A stretch of 64,000 nt of DNA from Sinelater perroti (lineage: Eukaryota; Arthropoda; Insecta; Coleoptera; Elateridae), in contig JARFIY010000360.1 in NCBI GenBank assembly GCA_036346155.1, forward strand, positions 124,001-188,000. The letters run 5' to 3'. Positions 58,372 through 64,000 of this stretch are shown here, piece by piece. A program made the position numbers and the translations under genes. Position 1 is the first letter of the stretch. Every line of letters begins with the position of its first letter. Below the pieces are notes generated by a model. That model was not told where the DNA came from and made no database searches. It saw only the letters and a list, made by a program, of their open reading frames with translations.

Positions 58372-61300
58372 CTGAAATGAAGCCATATAAACGCATTTGC
58401 CAGAAGAAGGTCATTACTTGACTATCTGCCGCGCAATGACATCCGAGGCGATAATTGAAAATATGTCGGTCGTCCTTATGCTCAGCTGATGACTTTGCAA
58501 CATTATTGAGTCGATTATTAACCTAGTCTAATAACAGTTTATCAGATAAAATAATTGACTACATTCTAAGCGGTTAAAATACAGCAGTTTGAAGTTATGG
58601 AGATGTGTATGCCGGGCATTACTGTGTGTGCCGTTAACCGAAATTAGAATTTAGATCCAGCATACGTACTACTTCCGAAAAGACATAAAACGCTTCTGCT
58701 ACAATGGCATAGATGACTGAATTTATAGTGACACACAAAAACCTAGCTGGAGATTAGATAAATATACACTGTTGTGTTTATTTATGCCCATTAAATTTAA
58801 TTCGTGGTTGAATCAAAATAAGTCGAAACTTTTTTTTTAATTTGTTGAAGTTATTTTCCTACATAATATCCTGAAACATATTTTCCTAATGCATGAGCAA
58901 CTTTTTAATCTAGCTGTTGGAAAACAAAAATGATTACGACACGAACGCTTTCATAGCAATGTCGTCATTAAATCGGTTCTCTAATGGTACTCAAAGAGTG
59001 TAGGACTATGGGTAAGTATATGGAGTTAAAACCCAAGATTGTCAGTATTGTAGTTTATTTCAACCTAACAACCAATTTTAGCAACCGCTAATCGGCGGTC
59101 GTCTTCGAGAAGTCAGCGAGCAATGCAAATATTCTCCTCGTACACGTTAGTCGTCCTCCCAAAAGTTTTCTTAAAAGTGCTTGTCCAAAACTGTATCATA
59201 AATCTTTTAAAAATTTCGGATGGTTTTATGACCTCTGTGGGGAGAAAATTGATAATAATCTATACATAATGGTAGGGGTTTTTCTTGCTTTGAAATGGTG
59301 ATATTGACTAAACAAGCACCAATAGAAGGTTTCTCCTTCCGGCACCTCTATCAACAACACTCAAAAGCTCTTTTCCTTTCACGGCACATAAAAGTAACAT
59401 TTAGGTTTATATTTTATTTTTCACGTACTAAAATTATAAGCAGAACGGCATAATTCTCACCAATGTAATACAATTTGAACCTTCCTAAACCTCTTAGTGA
59501 TGGTACTAAGCTACGGTTCAGGTTAGGTCAGCCAATTCGACCGTCGATTGTTTTAATTTTATTATAAACCGTTAGCGTTGTATAACTGTAAATTATAACT
59601 GACGATGTAATACCTAAAGAAAATTTGTTTTGTTCTAGTCGGCTAATTGTCTTAGCGTAGCATATAGACAAATCACAAAATAAATTTTCTTCAGATAAAC
59701 CTTTGCGGTTCACCTGGCATGTCAGATTAAATGCATATCAATTACAGCCTTCTTGTAGCAGTATGTTAAGACCTTGCACTTTGCGTAATCTACTTGCTCT
59801 GGAAAGCTTCCATTTTATTAAACGCCTGTTTTGGCATAGTGAAAAAGCTTTCTCCGAGGAGGTCACATCAAGATATACCGGAAATAATTAACTTGCTAAA
59901 TCTGGGTTTGTAATTTTAATCTAGTTTTACAAAATTTGCAGTCATTTTTCATCTGAAATGTTTCCTCCGACATATTAGTCTCGGAGAATATAATTTTTTC
60001 GCAAATAACTAAATGCAAGTCAATCCAGCACCATTAATTGTCATCGGTTTTTTAATTGTAAGACGGCGTTTAGTTAAATGTGACGTGTGTGGGGTATATT
60101 AATTAAATTGAAAGCTTTGAAATGTTTAGTTTTAGATTTTTGTATGTCCAGTACAATAATGGGCGAAACGCCAAGAGTTTAAAAGTTCCCAACGAGGTTT
60201 AATAGCCCGAGAATAGTCAATACTATGTTTTGAGAAGCTATCATGTAAACGTTCACGAACATCTAAATTAGAAGTTGCCTAGAGAAGGAAAAAAGGAATC
60301 TTGGATTAACCATTTAGTGACCAGCGTTGCCCAAATAAAAATATTAGCTAATAATTTTTTAACTTATGATTTGCATTTAGTTTCTGCGCATAGCTTAGCA
60401 ATTTAATCATTTGTCACACTTTTAGTCGTAACAATAATAAACACAGGACAAAAATAATAGCATGGGGTTTTTAAAGAGTTAAAAAAGGAAATACGTAAAA
60501 ATAATTAAATATAAACGAAACTAAAACTAAGTATATTAAATGCACAAGAAATCAAAAGAAAATAAAAGTATAAAAGAAAATACATTTTTGAAAAATAGAC
60601 ATTTTTAAATACTTACTAGTACTAATAAATAAGAACAAAGTGTAAATGGATATTAAAGGAAAAATAATTAATAAATATTAAGCAAATAAGTATGTCTTAA
60701 AATAAAAAAAGAAAGGTAAATGACACTCGAAACGTATAAGACACTAATAAATCCGATAATGATATATATATATATATAGTAGTTCGACTAATTTTAACAA
60801 AGAAAGAAAAAGAATGCCTAAGAGTATGAGAGGGCAAAATTTAATAACAGTATATGGAGTAATCAGAACAAAAGAAAATTTTGTGAGACTCATAATAAAC
60901 CACAAATTATTACATAACTTGAAATAAAAGATATTGTGACAAATATTAATGTACAGATAATTAGATAGTTAGGACATGACCACTTTTGATTACATAAATC
61001 AGCAATTGATGTTATCAAAAAATTCTGTTTTTATCGGAAAATTTTCTATCGGATATATTTTCCTTTGGGACAAAATATCCAAATTACAATCTTCATTACG
61101 TAACATCGGCCACAGCCTAAGCAGTAACACAAATACTAGGAGAAAACACTCCAAGCGATCTGGGCTACCATTTCTAAAACGCTAAAATGCGATACGAGGA
61201 GAAGAGTGCAAATAAAATTTTATGGAAAGTGCAGCTCCTGAAGCGACATTTTTGACGAGTAGCGAATAGTTGCAGAAAAATACGGAATCGGTTACACATT

Positions 61301-64000
61301 CGTAAGAAAACCAAATTTCCTGTGCCAATAAACGGCGTGCCTACTGAAAATCTTGAAATAACTTATAACGTAGGTTTCCCAGAAACAATATAAATTACAG
61401 CTTAAATAAAAAAATAGCAGGAGCAGCTCATAAAATATAAATAACCATAAAGACGAATCCTTTATTTGATTTTTACTGCACATCTTATAAAATACACAAT
61501 GTTAAGCGACAACAATAAAAAGTAAGCTATAATGTTTTAGTATACGGATACGAGGTTTGTTCAGAAATTAGTGCTCATGTCATATTCGTATTTTAAAAAC
61601 ATCACATGTTTGAAATTACTTTTTTTTGTCATGCCTTAAGCGAATTTCAACGTATTACTTCTAAATATGTTTGAAATAAATAAAAAAAAGCGAAAAAGTT
61701 TAATTTTATCTAAATTGGGATTTACTTAAAAACCAAAATAAAACAAGGCGGCCTCTTGTGTCTCTGTCAATTGTAAAAATAACCCCGTCCTAACTCAATA
61801 ACTAAACCAAAGATATAACATTACGTTATGGCAACTATCTTTTTAGACCAAGTGGTTAATCTTTATTAATTTTGTTTCAATGATAGACTGGCAAGTGCAT
61901 TATTCAAACAAATGAAAATACAAGAAACTCTCTGGCCTTAGAAGTTTTTTCTCAGAAAACACCAGACTTTGTATTGTCATTTTTTGAAAAATGTAGTTCA
62001 ACTATAATTAGGTTTTGATGATGTTATAAAAATCATATCTGCCTTCATTCTGTTCAATTTAAAGAAGTAGCATTTAAATTATTCCTGGAATAATCCAATT
62101 ATACTACTACGTTAAGTAAAAAGATTTTTTGGAACCATCATCACAGTGTTTTCCTATTTTTTATTTCCCTTAAAGATATTTAAATGTTAATTTAATTATT
62201 TTAATTAATTAATCTAATGCTTATTAAATGGTCTACTGTCATGTTTCGCCAATTTTAATCATTGCTTTTAGTGTCACATTGTTCTATTTTTTTATAATGT
62301 GTATATAATGTTTTCAAAATTGTCTATGTTATTTAAGGCTCATATGGTATCATATATTTACTTTTTTCTTCGTGGTAGATGTTAAACTTTTAGGCCTTTT
62401 GCAATGCTCCTACAAATAATTTTTCATATGCAAAATTAGAAATAGTGGCAAATGTCATATTTTTGCTACTTTTAGTCACATTATTTCTCCGAAACAGGAA
62501 ATGTTAAACGTTTTATTTTGATATCATCTATACCCATGTCTATTTTAATAATTTGTCAGCTTTCTATTAGTCGACCACATTGCCCTTTTGTGGTACAGAA
62601 TTATTTTTTTCATATTGTGTATTTTTGTCAATGTACCTTTAATTAAATACGTTTTAAATCTAGTCCTAGTGCTGTCTTATCCGCTATTTATTCATATCTA
62701 CTCTCCAAATTAAACATTTCTCACACATAAATTTTTCCTTAGTAATATTTAGCTTTGCGATAATGTTGAAACACCTATATAAATATTTAGAAGTTTAGCT
62801 AAATTTTTGGGGCACTCAAAATTATTGATACTACAATGGTTTTACAATTAAAGATTTATATCTGTGATCCACTCATCTATTGCTTAATGGATTTAGAATT
62901 GCTCGAGTTTCGATAAAGTAGAAAGCTTTCTTGTAGTTTATTTGAACAACCTGCTTTGTCAGATTTTGTGCAGCTGTGAAGATTATCCGAGTTAAACTTA
63001 GATAGGCTTGGTTCTTTAAGTCAGCTCTCATCAATCTTTAGAGCTAAAATTAATTCTTGTTATTTAACTAGGTTAGTAAGTTTTTATTTTAAGTTTTTGG
63101 TTTCCTAACCTCCAGTAAGTTTTTTTTAAGAATTTATACCAACACTGTGGAGGTTTTTTGCGTGTTCTTTCGCCTTTTTTGGCTTTTTTAGCTTTTACAA
63201 GACACTAACAGTACTTTACCATACAAATAGCTGATTGTAAACTGTGTTTTTGTACCAAACTCATTTTTAAAAAATTATTGACAACTTGTACCTGCTTTAT
63301 TTACTCTGGGCTTTTTCCTTTGGGATACGTTATTACAATTTTTTATAGTCAATGTTGATTGATTGTATTGATCGAATCAGCGTCTGAAACCATCTGAATG
63401 AATGAAATAATACAGTAGGATATTGCAAATAGTCAATAACTGAGGTAGCAAGTAAAAATAGCTTTTATATTACTTAGTTGTACTACAGTATATGACTATA
63501 GATTTGCTTTCATATTTGTTTTTTATAAGAAATGTTTTTAATTTGTTTTAACAAAAATATTTTTGACTTTACAGTAGTGATGACGTGCGTTAATCAGGAT
63601 AAGTCCGTTTTTTAAGATTTTTAATTATAGCTTATTTTTAGCCTTACTGCTGGAATTTTTTTAATTCTCTTTTTCTAATTTTAAATCTTCTATTTCATAA
63701 TTTACTTTTTATCTACAATACGTTTTCTCGTATTTGTTAACTTTAAGTATTTGAGCTATTTTAAATGTTTGTTTTGTAGAGTACTATTGATTTTATGTTT
63801 ATTGCTGGCAATTTAATATTTGCTAATGTAGCTCGTTGTTTTTACTATTTATTATAGTATATAAATTTTAGATAATTATTAAAGGTTTAATTTATTAATG
63901 CTCTGTGATAAAATGTAAGCTATACGTTATTGTTTTATCTTTTTTAATAAATATTAAAAGCATCTAACTGATAGAATGTAGACGTCGTTTTTGATATACT
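58372..64000. other. Unannotated AT-rich region to right edge
   Basis: A (TA)n run lies at 60762-60778. The stretch 60420-60960 is strikingly A-rich on the plus strand. Around 62880-63080 there is a hint of decayed LINE sequence on the minus strand that I cannot confirm. No coding, tRNA or rRNA feature is supported. Confidence 0.4.

Noticed and set aside
60420..60960. A-rich stretch considered as another mitochondrial insert
   Set aside because: No mitochondrial protein block is readable in any frame under the invertebrate mitochondrial code.
62880..63080. Possible minus-strand LINE RT scrap
   Set aside because: Only loose similarity to a KAFY-like motif; no second ordered motif was found.

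Overview
This is a gene-poor, AT-rich, intron-and-transposon stretch of an animal nuclear genome. It is almost certainly insect. The one clear host gene best matches the insect cyclic-nucleotide-gated channel-like protein (CngL). Its exons are bounded by canonical GT-AG splice sites. The transposon set (Jockey- and RTE-type LINEs, many Tc1/mariner relics, a Penelope-like element) and an nad5 insert that reads TGA as tryptophan also suit an insect. I cannot name the order from sequence alone. No rRNA, tRNA, CRISPR or prokaryotic operon structure was seen.

Layout. (1) 1-5.3 kb, minus strand: five phase-compatible exons give the first 280 residues of CngL. They run from the probable ATG at 5233 down to the start of transmembrane segment S4 at 967. 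The pore, C-linker and cyclic-nucleotide-binding domain must lie beyond the left edge. (2) 5.3-16.6 kb: AT-rich DNA with LINE relics (7.1-9.2 kb), a copy of dispersed repeat A (9.8-10.2 kb), two mariner scraps and a deleted copy of dispersed repeat B (14.3-14.6 kb). (3) 16.66-17.42 kb: nuclear mitochondrial insert (nad5), abutting a second repeat-A copy that carries its own insertion. (4) 19.7-21.9 kb: DNA element with terminal inverted repeats and a LINE fragment nested inside, followed by a mariner pseudogene. (5) 24.4 kb: an isolated, unrecognised but well-formed exon. (6) 26.4-29.7 kb: nearly full-length but broken RTE-type LINE, then two repeat-A copies and a CpG-rich island at 31 kb. (7) 31.9-40 kb: Jockey relic, Penelope-like element and mariner relics. 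(8) 42.5-45.1 kb: Jockey relic split by repeat B, then an inverted repeat bracketing a small presequence-like ORF. (9) 46.3-47.9 kb: large foldback element with repeated arms. (10) 49-54 kb: Tc1 relic, then a Jockey element (RT, EN, ORF1) flanked by the second full repeat-B copy. (11) 54-64 kb: mostly featureless, with a TE-like pseudogene at 56 kb and a candidate terminal exon at 58.2 kb.

Only the CngL exons are confidently host protein-coding. Most of the rest is a layered record of insertions. The most unusual items are the foldback element, the nested inverted-repeat element, repeat family B (an internally deleted copy and one insertion inside a Jockey element), the nad5 insert, and a frame-neutral cassette-like exon in CngL.
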